NCBI GenBank assembly: GCA_022575985.1
Contig: JAKSXM010000272.1
Coordinates: 27,111,501-27,175,500 of the forward strand
Direction of reading: 5' to 3'
From: Anagrus nilaparvatae
Taxonomy: Eukaryota > Arthropoda > Insecta > Hymenoptera > Mymaridae
Length of the DNA stretch: 64,000 bases
Of the stretch, positions 23,589 through 34,822 are shown piece after piece (within the stretch, counting starts at the first letter, position 1; each line of letters opens with the position of its first letter). A program made the position numbers and the translations under genes. The notes beneath the pieces were generated by a model. It did not search any database. It saw only the letters and a list, made by a program, of their open reading frames with translations, and was not told where the DNA came from.

Positions 23589-25202
23589 TTAATCCCTGCC
23601 GAATAATATTGGTGTAGCATCTAAAGAATCTAAATCAACAATTACTCCAGTTTGAGTACTAGCAAATTTTGGTATACATATTAAACGAACAATTTGACCT
23701 TCATTACCTAAAAATAATTAAAAAAAAATTAATATTTTAATAATAATTGAAACACTTTTTAAAATTTTAATTAAAAATAACCTGTATAAAGTTTTGTGTC
23801 AAATTTTTCCATGTTTCCAGAAAAATAAATATCTGGACATTCTTTTAAAATGAAAGGATCATTTTTATGAAAAGGTAAGGAAGGTATTGTGTCAGGTCCT
23901 GTAGGACTTAAATGCCTCCATTCTAAAGTTTTTTCTAAACAATCAATTGGTTCTAAATTATTTAATCCACAAACTTTTAACATATCTTGTATCGGTTGTC
24001 CGCTTGTTCCAACAATTATTCTATTATCAATTTTTCCAACCCAAGGATTAGTAACTCCTTTTATGGTAGTAAGTCTGATAAAATATTTCAAATTAAATTA
24101 AATTTAAAAATAAAATATTAACTTCTGTACCTTCTTGATTTTGGAAAAGAACCTGGATGCATTGGTCTTTGAGGCATCATAAGTGTTGTTATGTCAAATT
24201 GACCAGGCATTATTGTTACACAACAAGTTTGCCCTAAATTTTCAAGAAAATCATCAAGTCGCTTTGTTCCTTCAGTCATTTGTTTTGCTGCAGCAGCATC
24301 TTCAGCTCTACCGCTAACCAGTCCTCTACTTAAATGTACATCAGCACAACCTTTGATACTATTTCCTGCTATAACAACTCTTACTATAGACGTTTCTTCT
24401 TCTTGAAGATTTTTTTTACCTGCAAATCCTAATAGCCATTCTAATAACAATTCCATTGAAAATTTATTCGTATTTGACGCTAATTCTAATCCTGATAAAA
24501 ATAATATTTTTCCTGAAGACTTTTTGGTTAATGAAGATGGTCGAGGACAGCCTGCAAAACACCAATCTTCAACCTATCAAATACAAATCTAATTAGTATT
24601 TTTAATAATGAAGTTAAAATGTTTATTTAAAAATACATACTTCAAATGTACTTTTCTCATTTTCTTGACCTAGTACAGCACAAACAACTCCTGTAACTGA
24701 TTTTGATATATCAACTATTTTTCCAGTTAATTTAATACGAGATGTCTGATCTTCAAGGAATAATTGATCATCATCGGAACAATATTCTGATTTTGGAGCT
24801 GGTACAGACATTTGATGTTCTTCGCTTAACTCCTGTAAAATAGATGGTTTGTTTGGCTGATGCTTATATAGGGTTCCAATAATTACACATTTTTTATTGT
24901 AATTTTCAAGCTCTGCAAGTGGAAGTATCTTCATATCACCTGTAGATTAAATTTTAATTGTATGCTTAAATTAAATAATGAGTTAAATAGCTATTAAATT
25001 GTTTATTACTCCATTTTTCTTTAGCCTTTTCTTTTAAAATCACTGACAACTCTTCAAGTCTTTTAACATATAAAGAAAAAAATTGTTTTGTGTAGTCATC
25101 ATCTTTTGAAGAAAATCTTTCAATATAATCTTCACAATTAACTGTTTTACGTTCGTAAGCAACATCGGCTTCTGTAAGTCCTTCACTTTTAATTTGAACC
25201 AT
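23589..25202 (-). CDS. POLD2: DNA polymerase delta subunit 2 (p50)
   Basis: Five exons: 25202-25010, 24939-24641, 24573-24131, 24074-23782 and 23707-23589, giving 448 aa (human about 469). An OB-fold region with CVIIGTLYKHQPNKPSIL and SRIKLTGKIVDISKSVTGVV leads to VEDWCFAG. The calcineurin-like phosphoesterase domain, inactive in this family, follows (VIAGNSI, VTIMPGQFDITTLMMPQRPM, HPGSFP, VGTSGQ, DPFILKECPDIYFSGN). POLD2 is the regulatory B-subunit that tethers the polymerase delta catalytic subunit to the rest of the lagging-strand holoenzyme; it also serves polymerase zeta. The intron-1 donor lies inside a frame that runs on to an unrelated stop. Using it restores KEKWSDMKILPL, which matches the family. 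An E-box lies about 112 bp upstream (25314). Confidence 0.95.
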
Positions 25203-26771
25203 AATTAATTTTGATGAAATAAAAAAATAATTAAAATTTCTTTGAAATAAATTTAATTTGTTTGATATGTTGCAAAAAACATTCTACTGTGCTTTTTTCC
25301 CGCCAAAATAAATCACGTGTTATAATGGCGCCAATTACCTAGATTTTTGAAATATTTTTTTTACCTTGAAATAATAAAATTTTGTAATTTAACTTTTAAA
25401 ATAAAAAATTTCTTAAAGAAAAAAGAAAAGAAAATCAAAATAACTTTTCACAGTTTTAATTTATTTTATTTTATTTTTAAAAAATTTTACAGGTGTTAAC
25501 GCTTTTGCTGTACATAGTTTTATATATAATGTTATTTAATTTTATAACAATATCCATTAAATTTATATAAAAAATAAATCAATTATTATAATCTAACATT
25601 TAACTAATAAAAAAGATATAATTCTAATCATGTAATATATTTAAATTATAAATTTTTTATAAATACAATTTTTTGCATGATTTAGTTAGAAAATCATTTT
25701 TTTAACATAAATTAGATTGCTGAATAAGTACATTTATGATAAAAAAAAAAATAAATAAATGAAGTTTTGGTTTTCTTTAAACAGAAATCTGTTGTTTCAT
25801 CATTTTGATTTTATTAAAAGAATATATAATTAATCTTGTTGTTTAATGCATTTTAAGATCAATTATATAATTTGGCTTCCTTAAAGAAAATAGCTCATTA
25901 TTATTATATCGCTCATTTTCATTTTTTTTGCAAAAATTGTGTCACGTGGTCGTATCTACCGATTGAAGTAAGAATTTACAAATTTTTTTGTCTTAAAGTT
26001 TGTATTTCAAAAAGTTGTTGACCATACACCATAAAAATTAACATAATTTTAAGTTGAAAAAAAAATTTGTGGCTAAAATATGACAAAAAAGCCTTTACCG
26101 TTCCCCTAAAAAGCCTTTACCGTTCCCTTCAAGAACTTTGTGTTTTAAGCAAAATAAGTGCATGGATTTTTATTTCCTTTTTTTAAAGTTTGTATTTCAC
26201 TTAATTTTAGATGTACCAACAGCTATTTAACCTTAAATTAATGTTTTAGATGCTATTTTAGTTTAAAATATGACCAAAAATTACGTATTTATTCACAAAA
26301 GCATAAAAATACTTTTTTATACCTCAAGAAATAATCGGTTAAAAGCACAATAATAAAAATTTTTTAATTTTACTTAGTTTTTATGACAATAACAAGTTGT
26401 TCCTCTGATAAAAAAACTTTTACTTTATGTTTTCTAAAAATCACAGCACTAAAACAAGATTTTTATATTATTTTTTTTAAATCTATTTTTGCAAAAAAAA
26501 TGAAAATGAGCCATATATTATGAAAAAATAATAATAAAATTCCAATAATTAATTTTAAATAAATATAATTTACTAAAAATATTAATATTAACTTCATTAT
26601 CTTTTAATTTAAATTTGATTTTTTTCATGTAAGTTATTACTAGAAAGTTTTATTAAATTCGACTAATCGTAACAATAAATAAAAATAATTAATTTTATTT
26701 AAACAATATTTTAAGTATAAACTTTAATAACAAAGAAGAATTTCCTTAAATAATAAAAATTCATTCTGAAA
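25203..26771. other. POLD2 upstream region and MSH5 3' flank
   Basis: Next to POLD2 are TTCCCGCC (E2F-like, about 25297-25304) and a CACGTG (25314-25319); an E2F-type site would suit a replication gene. Farther on are a second CACGTG (25943-25948) and a tandem duplication of about 20 bp (AAAAAGCCTTTACCGTTCCC twice, 26089-26128). The rest is AT-rich with no gene visible. Confidence 0.45.
25297..25319 (-). promoter_or_regulatory. POLD2: E2F-like site and E-box at the POLD2 promoter
   Basis: TTCCCGCC (plus-strand text) followed within about 10 bp by CACGTG, located about 95-117 bp upstream of the POLD2 start. TTTCCCGCC-type sites bind E2F/DP at S-phase genes; the assignment rests on motif and gene function only. 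Confidence 0.45.
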
Positions 26772-29156
26772 TCATGAACTATGTATCAATATGTTACTTT
26801 CAATCAGTTGAATAATCATTTTTTTTTTCATGTTCATGAAAGGTGATAGATTATCCTTAATCGGGTGAAGAATATTTGCACCATTTTCTAAAATTTTTGA
26901 CTTTTGATTATACATGTTTAAATTTTTCCATGGATTAGTATGTAATTTTATAGATTCTTGTATTTTCATTGCTTGTAATATAATAGAATCTTCAAGTAAG
27001 CTAATTTCTGCAATTAAATTTAAATAATTGCTTTCAACAGAAGTGTTTAGTAAGCGATGAGAAAATACAATGGATGAATTTTTTTTTAAATATTCAAATG
27101 ACAATATTTTAACTCGATTATTATTTTTAAAATATTCTGTTATGCAGTCACTATTAGTAGATGATATGTAGGTATGTGAAAAGCTATTTTCTTTATTAAT
27201 TAATTCTTTTATTAAAGATATTAATATTATCTCAGCATCTTTTACCAATGTTCCTTTACCAAAGTCATCAACTATAATTAAAGATTTTTCTTCAATTTCA
27301 GATATAGCTTGAGATACTTGTCTAATATCTTGTAAAAAAGTCGATGAGTCTATTGAAATGCTTTCATGATTAGAAATACAAGTCAAAATACGTGAAAGAA
27401 TACTGATATCTGCTGATTCAGCAGGAACAAAGCTACCGATATGTGCCAAATAAAGTATTTGACCAATTTGTTTTAAATATGTAGTTTTACCGCAGCCATT
27501 TGGTCCAACGCATAAGTGTACGACATTTTTATGGCATGAGATTATGTCATTACTAACAAATTCACTGTTCATTTTTAATGGATATGTACCTTTCTTAACG
27601 TTGATTATGTTATTATTTCTTAACTGAGGTTTAACAAAATTATTCTCTTCGGCAACTTCATACAAAGATATTAAAGCATCAAGCTTACCACACTGATATA
27701 TAGCATCAGAAATTGCTTTAGCGTTATCACTGAATAAACTTTCGAATCTTGCAATAAGCCTAATATTTCTTTTTATTATAGATTTATGTATGTTTTCAAA
27801 AATTTTATCAAGTCTTTCTGTTAAAGGAGTTTTGTAGTAATTGGTCCCATTGGAAGTGAATTTGTATTCTAATTTATCAAAACAAGATTTTTCACTAATA
27901 TCATTATTGTTACTCATTATAGCTATACCAAATCCAAGTGTAGGAAAATATACCAAGCGATAATTTTCAATGTCTGATAACATGGAGTCCAAATTTTTAG
28001 CATATAGTAGAGATATCGTTGTAGGTAAATGATAGTAAAGAGTTTTTAAAATATCAAGATATTTATCTGTTCCTGGTTTTATTCCAATTTGAGTTGGAGA
28101 AAAACATTTATCAGAACTGATTGTGTAATCTAGAATACACTTTAAATAAATAATTTTTTCATTGATGCAATTAGAAATCTGATCAAACAGTGCTATGTCT
28201 ACTTGCTGAGAATGACAAATAAATTGAATATTGATTAAGCTGTAAAGTATTTTGTTTAAACTTTTTAAATTTTCAAGAGACATTCTTTTATTTTTAGTAG
28301 GTATAATATCTGATAAATTTGATAAATGCATAAAAAATGGAGTTAGATCTGATTTAAATGATGTATTTTGAGAAAATTTTAAATATTCTATAAACTGCAG
28401 TCTTTCATTAAGAGTTTTGATATCTTTGCTTGGAAATTTAAAAAATTCCCATAAACATTGAGATCCAACTTTAGATTTACATCGATTGAACATAGAATAT
28501 AAATCATATATTTGTTTTTTGTTTTGATCTTTTTTGGATAAAAAAAATTTACTGCTACATAGATTCAAAGCCAAAAATGATTCTGTATCTATTACAAGAT
28601 AATCATCCCAATTAATTTTAGTAAACTGAATTTGATTTATCAAATTATTATTACTTCTTTTTGCATTATTTAAATTCTTATTTAAGTACATTAATAAAAT
28701 TCCCATCGAGTAAACATTACCAAAAGATGAAAAATTTATCAACGAATTAGCAAAAATTTTGTTTTTATCACAATCTCTATTATTAGACAATATACTACTA
28801 CACTTTTGAAATGAATAATTATCATTCGACAACGAAATTAATTTGCTATTTGTTTCTTTACAATAATGCACAATAAAATGAAAAATATCTATAAAATTTT
28901 TTATCTTCGTAAGATGAAATTCAGTAGCTATTATTTTTTGAGGTTGAACATGAAAAAAAATCGATTTAACAATATCTAATTGATTCATACTGATTATTAA
29001 ATCATTAAAGTAATATATCTTTGAAGTATTGTTATTATAATATGCTACATTGATTAAATTTTCATTAATAATAAAGGCTAGAACAACCTGATCAACATTT
29101 TCATATTCATCACTGCTGCATTCTAACATCTCATCATCATTAAACTCCAAATCCAT
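26772..29156 (-). CDS. MSH5: MutS homologue 5 (MSH5), meiotic crossover factor
   Basis: A single exon encodes 794 aa (human MSH5 about 834). The C-terminal ABC-type ATPase has Walker A GPNGCGKT (551-558), the MSH5-type stretch YLKQIGQILYLAHIGSFVPA, the signature-loop region ESISIDSSTFLQDIRQVSQA and Walker B LIIVDDFGKGT (D630-D631). The N-terminal half has weak MutS core and lever similarity with no mismatch-recognition domain, as expected for MSH5. With MSH4 it forms a sliding clamp that stabilises Holliday junctions and promotes crossovers. Two points are odd. The Walker B catalytic Glu (normally D-E-F-G-K-G-T) is Asp, and the gene lacks introns. The frame is open throughout with intact motifs, so it is probably functional. 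Drosophila has lost MSH4/MSH5, so this lineage has kept the pathway. Confidence 0.9.
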   Translation of the reverse strand: MDLEFNDDEMLECSSDEYENVDQVVLAFIINENLINVAYYNNNTSKIYYFNDLIISMNQLDIVKSIFFHVQPQKIIATEFHLTKIKNFIDIFHFIVHYCKETNSKLISLSNDNYSFQKCSSILSNNRDCDKNKIFANSLINFSSFGNVYSMGILLMYLNKNLNNAKRSNNNLINQIQFTKINWDDYLVIDTESFLALNLCSSKFFLSKKDQNKKQIYDLYSMFNRCKSKVGSQCLWEFFKFPSKDIKTLNERLQFIEYLKFSQNTSFKSDLTPFFMHLSNLSDIIPTKNKRMSLENLKSLNKILYSLINIQFICHSQQVDIALFDQISNCINEKIIYLKCILDYTISSDKCFSPTQIGIKPGTDKYLDILKTLYYHLPTTISLLYAKNLDSMLSDIENYRLVYFPTLGFGIAIMSNNNDISEKSCFDKLEYKFTSNGTNYYKTPLTERLDKIFENIHKSIIKRNIRLIARFESLFSDNAKAISDAIYQCGKLDALISLYEVAEENNFVKPQLRNNNIINVKKGTYPLKMNSEFVSNDIISCHKNVVHLCVGPNGCGKTTYLKQIGQILYLAHIGSFVPAESADISILSRILTCISNHESISIDSSTFLQDIRQVSQAISEIEEKSLIIVDDFGKGTLVKDAEIILISLIKELINKENSFSHTYISSTNSDCITEYFKNNNRVKILSFEYLKKNSSIVFSHRLLNTSVESNYLNLIAEISLLEDSIILQAMKIQESIKLHTNPWKNLNMYNQKSKILENGANILHPIKDNLSPFMNMKKKMIIQLIESNILIHSS

Positions 29157-30346
29157 GATTAATTAATTTACAGCTGTTTATTACCAGATTAATAAGGCCG
29201 AAATATGCAACTGTAAACAAAAATATGAACGTGAATCATGATAAATATAAAAAGTGGATATTTGTTACCAATATATTTTAAATTAATAAATTGCACTCAC
29301 AAATATTTATTTGTTTTTTGACAACAATACATTCAACCACTATAACAAACTGATGTAAAATACAGAGCTCCGAATATATATTATAAACAAATTCAAACAC
29401 ATACATAGGTAAATAATAATCCTTAGTAAAAATTGTTGTTTAAAAAAAAAACAAAAGTAGTATTCAAATTTTTCATCAGATTTCAACTTTCAAAATAATT
29501 TAAACAAATATAATTAATTTTATTTCGATAACTAAAAGCTCAAGCTGCTCTAAAGTGTGGGATTTTGTTTAACAGACGCTTTTTATTTCTGGAAAATCTT
29601 GTGTATAGTCCACATTCCGAAATTGGTATGGCGGGACCGCTTTGAAAATTTAAAGTTTATGGTTTTCTGGGGCAAAAACGAAAATACAAGAATTTGGAGT
29701 CAGGTTAATATAGTATATTAAGTATCAAGGGCGTAAAAGTTTCTCGTGTCTAAAGTATTTCGCCCATGGCGCTTACACTATTTTTTGCCTACCTAGGCGT
29801 AGAACGAGTTCAGAAAATTCTTTATACACGAGTTTTACGCCCGGGAGGGCAAAAAAGTTATAGTTTCTTATAATAAAGTTGTAAATATAAAATTATAAGT
29901 ACCTACTATATAGAGGAAAAAAAATACTTTTTTTAAGTAAAATAAATTTTAAGAATAATTAACACTAGGGTTTCTACAAAAATTTTACTGCTATATTTAT
30001 GGGTATTTTAAGGATATTAAGGATTTAATTTTTTTGACAAGTTGACAATTAACAAAAACCAAAAAACCCCTAAAATAGGCTGGAAATGGGACTATTTGTA
30101 AATAATTATAAGTAAATAATTAATTACTTATAATTAATAATTCAAAATTTATGGAAAGTGATTTTTTATTGAACTTCTAAAAAATATACAAGTTTCTTAG
30201 TTGAGTATATATATGGGTTAGATTGGAATTTTCTTGAAAAATTTTTGAAGAATCTAACTTTTATGATTTATCAATTTCCTGACTCCGCTACACGAACATA
30301 GCTTCAAAGCTAGAAATAAAGAAGGAAAAAATAGGAGATCTAGCTG
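29157..30346. other. MSH5 upstream flank and unassigned repeats
   Basis: AT-rich sequence precedes MSH5. An imperfect inverted pair (29739-29759 and 29826-29842, GGGCGTAAAA...CTCGTGT against ACACGAGTTTTACGCCC) encloses about 65 bp and looks like a worn short repeat. No gene is visible. Confidence 0.4.
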
Positions 30347-30786
30347 ATTTAAAAATTGCTTAAGAAACTTTCAACGCCTATAAAACTCTAAACTTTCACG
30401 CAAAAAAAAGAATAGTAAAATTAACCTATAAAAATGTATTAAAAACAAATTATAATAGTAAAATTAACCTATAAAAATGTATTAAAAACAAATTATAATT
30501 TGTTTTTAATAAATTGTTTTTAATATTTTAATTTTTAATATTTTAATTTTTAATATTTTAATTTTTAATTTCATATAATTTGTTTTTAACAAATTATAAT
30601 AGTAAAATTAACCTATAAAAATGTATTAAAAACAAATTATAATTTGTTTTTAATACATTTTTATAGGTTAATTTTAATTATAATTTGTTTTTAATACATT
30701 TTTATAGGTTAATTTTACTATTCTTTTTTTTGCGTGTAAGTTTAGAGTTTTATAGGCGTTGAAAGTTTCTTAAGCAATTTTTAAAT
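30347..30786. mobile_element. 440-bp foldback (MITE-like) element
   Basis: The arms are near-perfect inverted copies of at least 100 bp. The left arm reads ATTTAAAAATTGCTTAAG inward through AACGCCTATAAAACTC; the right arm ends with its complement CTTAAGCAATTTTTAAAT. The centre contains a tandemly reused block of about 43 bp (AAAATTAACCTATAAAAATG with its complement) in both orientations. There is no coding capacity. Near-perfect arm identity suggests either recent insertion or gene conversion between arms. Confidence 0.7.
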
Positions 30787-31605
30787 AACCAAAAAATTAG
30801 TAAATTTTTCTAAAAAAATTAATGTTTTAGTTTTATAAACAAATTTTATTAGTAAATTTTACTAATAATTTATAGTGACTTTTAACCAAACTGAATTTAG
30901 TAAACAAAATCGTAATTTTAGTTATATTTACTAATTTTTTGTATGCGTGTACAAATTTATTCAGTGCGTTCAATACGCGTGTCAATTATTTAGAGGATAT
31001 TCAAGATAGCTTTTTTGCAAAGGGTGGAATATTATATGAGCAATTATTTTAAAAGTGCTACTTAATTTGAGCCTGTAATCGTATTTTTTTTTTTTTGAGG
31101 GCACATCGATATGACCCGTGTTTTCAGGTAGTTTGAACCTTCAGAAAACCGAAAAAAATCGTGAACAAGAATTCGGCGATAGGTGCCAAAAAGATTTTTT
31201 CACTTTTATGCCAAAAACCGTGTTTTTCGTATCTAAGCTACCCCAAATTTTTAAAAAAGTTTAGGTAAATAAAATTTTAAAAAATAGATAAAAAAATCTG
31301 ATTGCCAGGGAAAAACCACTCCAGAAGAAAAAAAAACTTATCTTTTTACGATGAAATTTAGCCAAGTTATCGTCAATTTTTTCAAAGATTTTGCTCAAAT
31401 TCGGCTTAAAAAAGATTGAAATTTTATTGAAAAAAGCCTGTTTCTGAACTTTAAACATGCATTATTCACTTGATTTTCATCGTAAAATAATAATTGGTTC
31501 CTCATAGAGGAACCTTTGTGATAGGTGAAATTTTGATTTTCGATATTTTGGCATATAAGCACGTTTTGAGACCTCAGGAAGCTAAAAAACCGGTTTTTAA
31601 AAAAA

Positions 31606-31606
<1 letters not shown>

Positions 31607-31669
<63 letters not shown>

Positions 31670-31671
31670 AT
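31607..31671 (+). repeat. (TG)n-(TATG)n microsatellite in unit A
   Basis: A pure GT/TG run of about 45 bp changes abruptly to five TATG tetramers. It sits at the same internal position as the microsatellites in units B (about 32791-32848) and C (about 36868-36908). The ORFs crossing it are artefacts of the repeat. Confidence 0.9.
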
Positions 31672-32675
31672 GTCGCACTGTAACCGGTGATATTTCACAG
31701 CCAACACGACATTAAGACCTAATTTTTTTTTCAAAATTTTTTTCACCAAAAAAGCTCGAGGTACTTTTTTTTTTTTAATTTGGATGTAATACCTCATTTA
31801 TTTCCACGAAAGTACTTAAAAGTATGGTTTTTACTCGAAATCTCGAATCTGATACTTAATTTTTTGAAAATTTTTTTCTCAAAATTTTTGCCGCCAAAAA
31901 ATATAAAAAATGCCAATTTTTTTTTTTTTTAGGATGTAGTACTTAATATTTTTCTACGAAAGTACGAATATTTAGAATTATCGTTTTTAAATGATTATTT
32001 CATGTGATACGTAATTTTTCGAAATTTTTTTTTTTCAAAATTTTTTTAATAAAAAAATTAAAAAAATACAATAATTTTTTTTCTTTTTGGAAGTAGTACC
32101 TAATTTATTTCTAGGAAAGTTCTAATATCCAGAATCATCGTTTTTAAAGGATTTCTCCATTTGATATGTAATTTTTCAAATTTTTTTTTTCAATATTTTT
32201 TGTAAAAAAGATTAAAAAAACACAATAATTTTTTTTCTTTTTGGACGTAGTACTTAATTTATTTCTATGAAAGTACTAATATCTAGAATTATTGTTTTTA
32301 AAGGATTTTTTCCATCTGATACGTAATTTTTCAAATTTTTTTTGTGAATATTTTTCATATAAAAAAATTAAAAAAACATCATAATTTTTTTTTCTATTTT
32401 GACCTAGTACTAAATTTATTTCTAAAAATTATAGATTGTAATAAAATCACAAAAAAAATATTTAATATTTTAACAGAGACTATTTTGAATCGGGGTAAAA
32501 AAATATTTTATTTGCACAAATACTAACCAAAAACATTTCAAGTTTAGATTCAAAAAAAATAAGTTGTGCTAATATTAAAATAATTGAATAATAACTTTTA
32601 CAACAATACTTTAAATAAATACATGTTTGATTATTGTTTTCATTACTATATTTTTTTTAATAAGATATAATTTTT

Positions 32676-33985
32676 GGTTCCTCAAAGAGGAACCATTGTG
32701 TTAGGACAAAATTTGATTTTCTATTTTTTGGCATATAAGCACGTTTTGGGACCTCAGGAAGCTAAAAAACCGGTTTTTAAAACAAGTCTGTATGTGTGTG
32801 TGTGTGTGTGTGTGAGTACGTACTTACGTACGTACGTACGTATGTACATATGTAATCGCTGATATTTCACAAACATTATGGAATTAAGACCTAATTTTTT
32901 TTTCAAAAATTTTTTCACCAAAAAAGCTCGAGGTACTTTTTTTTTTTTTTAATTTGGATGTAAAACCTCATTTATTTCTACGAAAGTACTTATATTTGAA
33001 AGTATGGTTTTCACATGATATCTCGAATCGGATACTTAATTTTCTGAAAATTTTTTTTCTAAAATTTTTTTCACAAAAAAATACAAAAAACACCAATTTT
33101 TTTTTTCTTTTTGGACGTAGTACCTAATTTATTTACACGGAAGTACTAGTTTTAAGAACCTTGTTTATAGTAATTTTTTGGATCTGATACTTAATTTTTT
33201 CAAAATTTTTTTCTCAAGATTAAAAAAAAAGAAAAATAAAAAAAACTGGCGGCAATATATTTCTTTCTTTTGGTGTAATACCTCATTTAATTCTATGAAA
33301 GTACTAATATCTGAAAATATTGTAACTAGTGATATTTCAAAACCATTATCGAATTAAGACCTAATTTTTTTTCCAAACATTTTTTTATCAAAAAATCTCA
33401 AACCCCCCTTTTTTTTTAATTTGGATGTAATACCTCATTTATTTCCATGAAAGTACTTATATTTGAAAGTATAGTTTTTACTCTATATCTCAAATAGGAT
33501 ACTTAATTTTTTGAAAATTTTTTTCCCAAAATTTTTTTTACGAAAAAATATAAAAAATACCAATTTTTTTTTTCTATTTGGACGTAGTACCTAATTTATT
33601 TCTATGAGAGTACTAGTTTTAGAAAGTTCGTTTATAGTAATTTTTTGGATCTGATACCGAATTTTTTCAAAATTTTTTTCTCAAATAAAAAAAACAAAAA
33701 AATTAAAAAAACTGCAATATTTTTTTTTTTTTTTTGGTGTAATACTTCATTTAGTTCCATGAAAGTACTTATATTTGAAAATATGGTTTTTACTCGATAT
33801 CTCGAATCTGATAATTAATTTTTTAAAAATTTGTTCCAAAATTTTTGATCATTAAAAAAAACGTTTAAAAGTTAATAGAATTGTATGCATGATTGCATAC
33901 TTGTAATCGGTGATATCTGTGGCATATTTAAGTATTAAGCTCATTGTTTGAGGAACCTAAGTGCCAGCTAGTTGGCAGGGTATTT
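32676..33985 (+). mobile_element. HINE/Helentron-like unit B (complete)
   Basis: The 5' subterminal repeat is GGTTCCTCAAAGAGGAACC (32676-32694). A (TG)n-(TACG)n microsatellite follows, then degenerate ~150-bp monomers and a 3' subterminal GAGGAACC (33950-33957). A hairpin TGCCAGCTAGTTGGCA (33962-33977) lies just before GGGTATTT. The order subterminal repeat, microsatellite, monomer array, inverted subterminal repeat, terminal hairpin is that described for Helentron-associated elements. The unit is non-coding and about 1.3 kb long. Confidence 0.6.
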
Positions 33986-34308
33986 ATTTAATTTTATAAT
34001 TAAAATAATTATTTATTATAATAAAATTTATTCACTTTATAAAATGACTTATTAAAATATAATTAATTATTAAGATACTTATGTATAATTTTTATATTGG
34101 CAATATATTTTTTATAACTGATACTTCGTTTATTGAAAATTTTTTTCTAAAAATTTGTTAAATAAAAAACATTAAATCACAGCAACATTTTTTTTCTTTT
34201 GGAATACGGTACTTAACTTTTTTTTACGAAATACTGATATCTCAAATTATCATTTTTATTAGATAAAATAGACCATTATAAATATTTTGCTATTGTTTTT
34301 TTTTTTTT

Positions 34309-34520
34309 AAATCGATTAATTTTTTCCTGTCAATTCATTTCTTTAAGAAAAAAAATTATTTTTATTGACAAAATTTTAATTTTTAGATCAAAAACTGTGT
34401 TAAGTAAATCTTGCTACTTACATTTTCAAAGGCTTTTGACCTAAAAATTGAAATTTGGTGAATAAAAATGATTTTTTTTCTTAAAGAAATGAATTGCCAG
34501 GAAAAAATTAATCAATTTAA
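34309..34520. repeat. 212-bp imperfect palindrome
   Basis: Arms of about 86 bp (34309-34394 and 34435-34520) are inverted copies: TTAAATCGATTAATTTTTTC on the left and ATTAATCAATTTAA at the right end, around a ~40-bp loop. It is placed between unit A and the first fragment of the composite's right arm. Confidence 0.6.
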
Positions 34521-34822
34521 AAAAAAAATTATTATTTTACGATGAAAATCAAGCGAGTAATGCATTTTTAAAGTTCAGAAACAGGGTTTTTTCAATAAAA
34601 TCTCAATATTTTTTAACCCATTAACGCCTAATCGACACATTCAAGCCATTTGAATTTTTTTCAATGAAAAAATCGATATTTTGAGCTAAAAATGTTACCT
34701 AGTAGGTAATCGGGGCTGCTTTTTTCATTTCCAAAGCCCGTTTTAACGTACAACCCCTAGAAAATGTTATATCATCCCCTAAAAATAATTTTTTAATAAT
34801 TTTTAGACGTTATTTAAATTAA

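Larger units (their letters stand above)
31496..34300 (+). mobile_element. HINE/Helentron-like unit A (interrupted by unit B)
   Basis: It begins with the self-complementary GGTTCCTCATAGAGGAACC (31496-31514). Then follow a segment ending in CCGGTTTTTAAAAAAAGTCT, a (TG)n-(TATG)n microsatellite (31607-31671) and degenerate monomers of about 150 bp, each with a (G/A)AGTAGTAC-type block. It is interrupted at 32,676 by unit B. Monomer-like sequence resumes at about 34,100, and a pre-terminal segment (AAAATAGACCATTATAAATA) ends near 34,300 without the terminal subrepeat. The layout matches non-autonomous Helentron-associated elements in architecture; assignment is by structure, not by homology search. 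Confidence 0.55.

Noticed and set aside
31494..31797. ORFs of Cys/Val and His/Thr repeats on both strands
   Set aside because: They are translations of the (TG)n-(TATG)n microsatellite.
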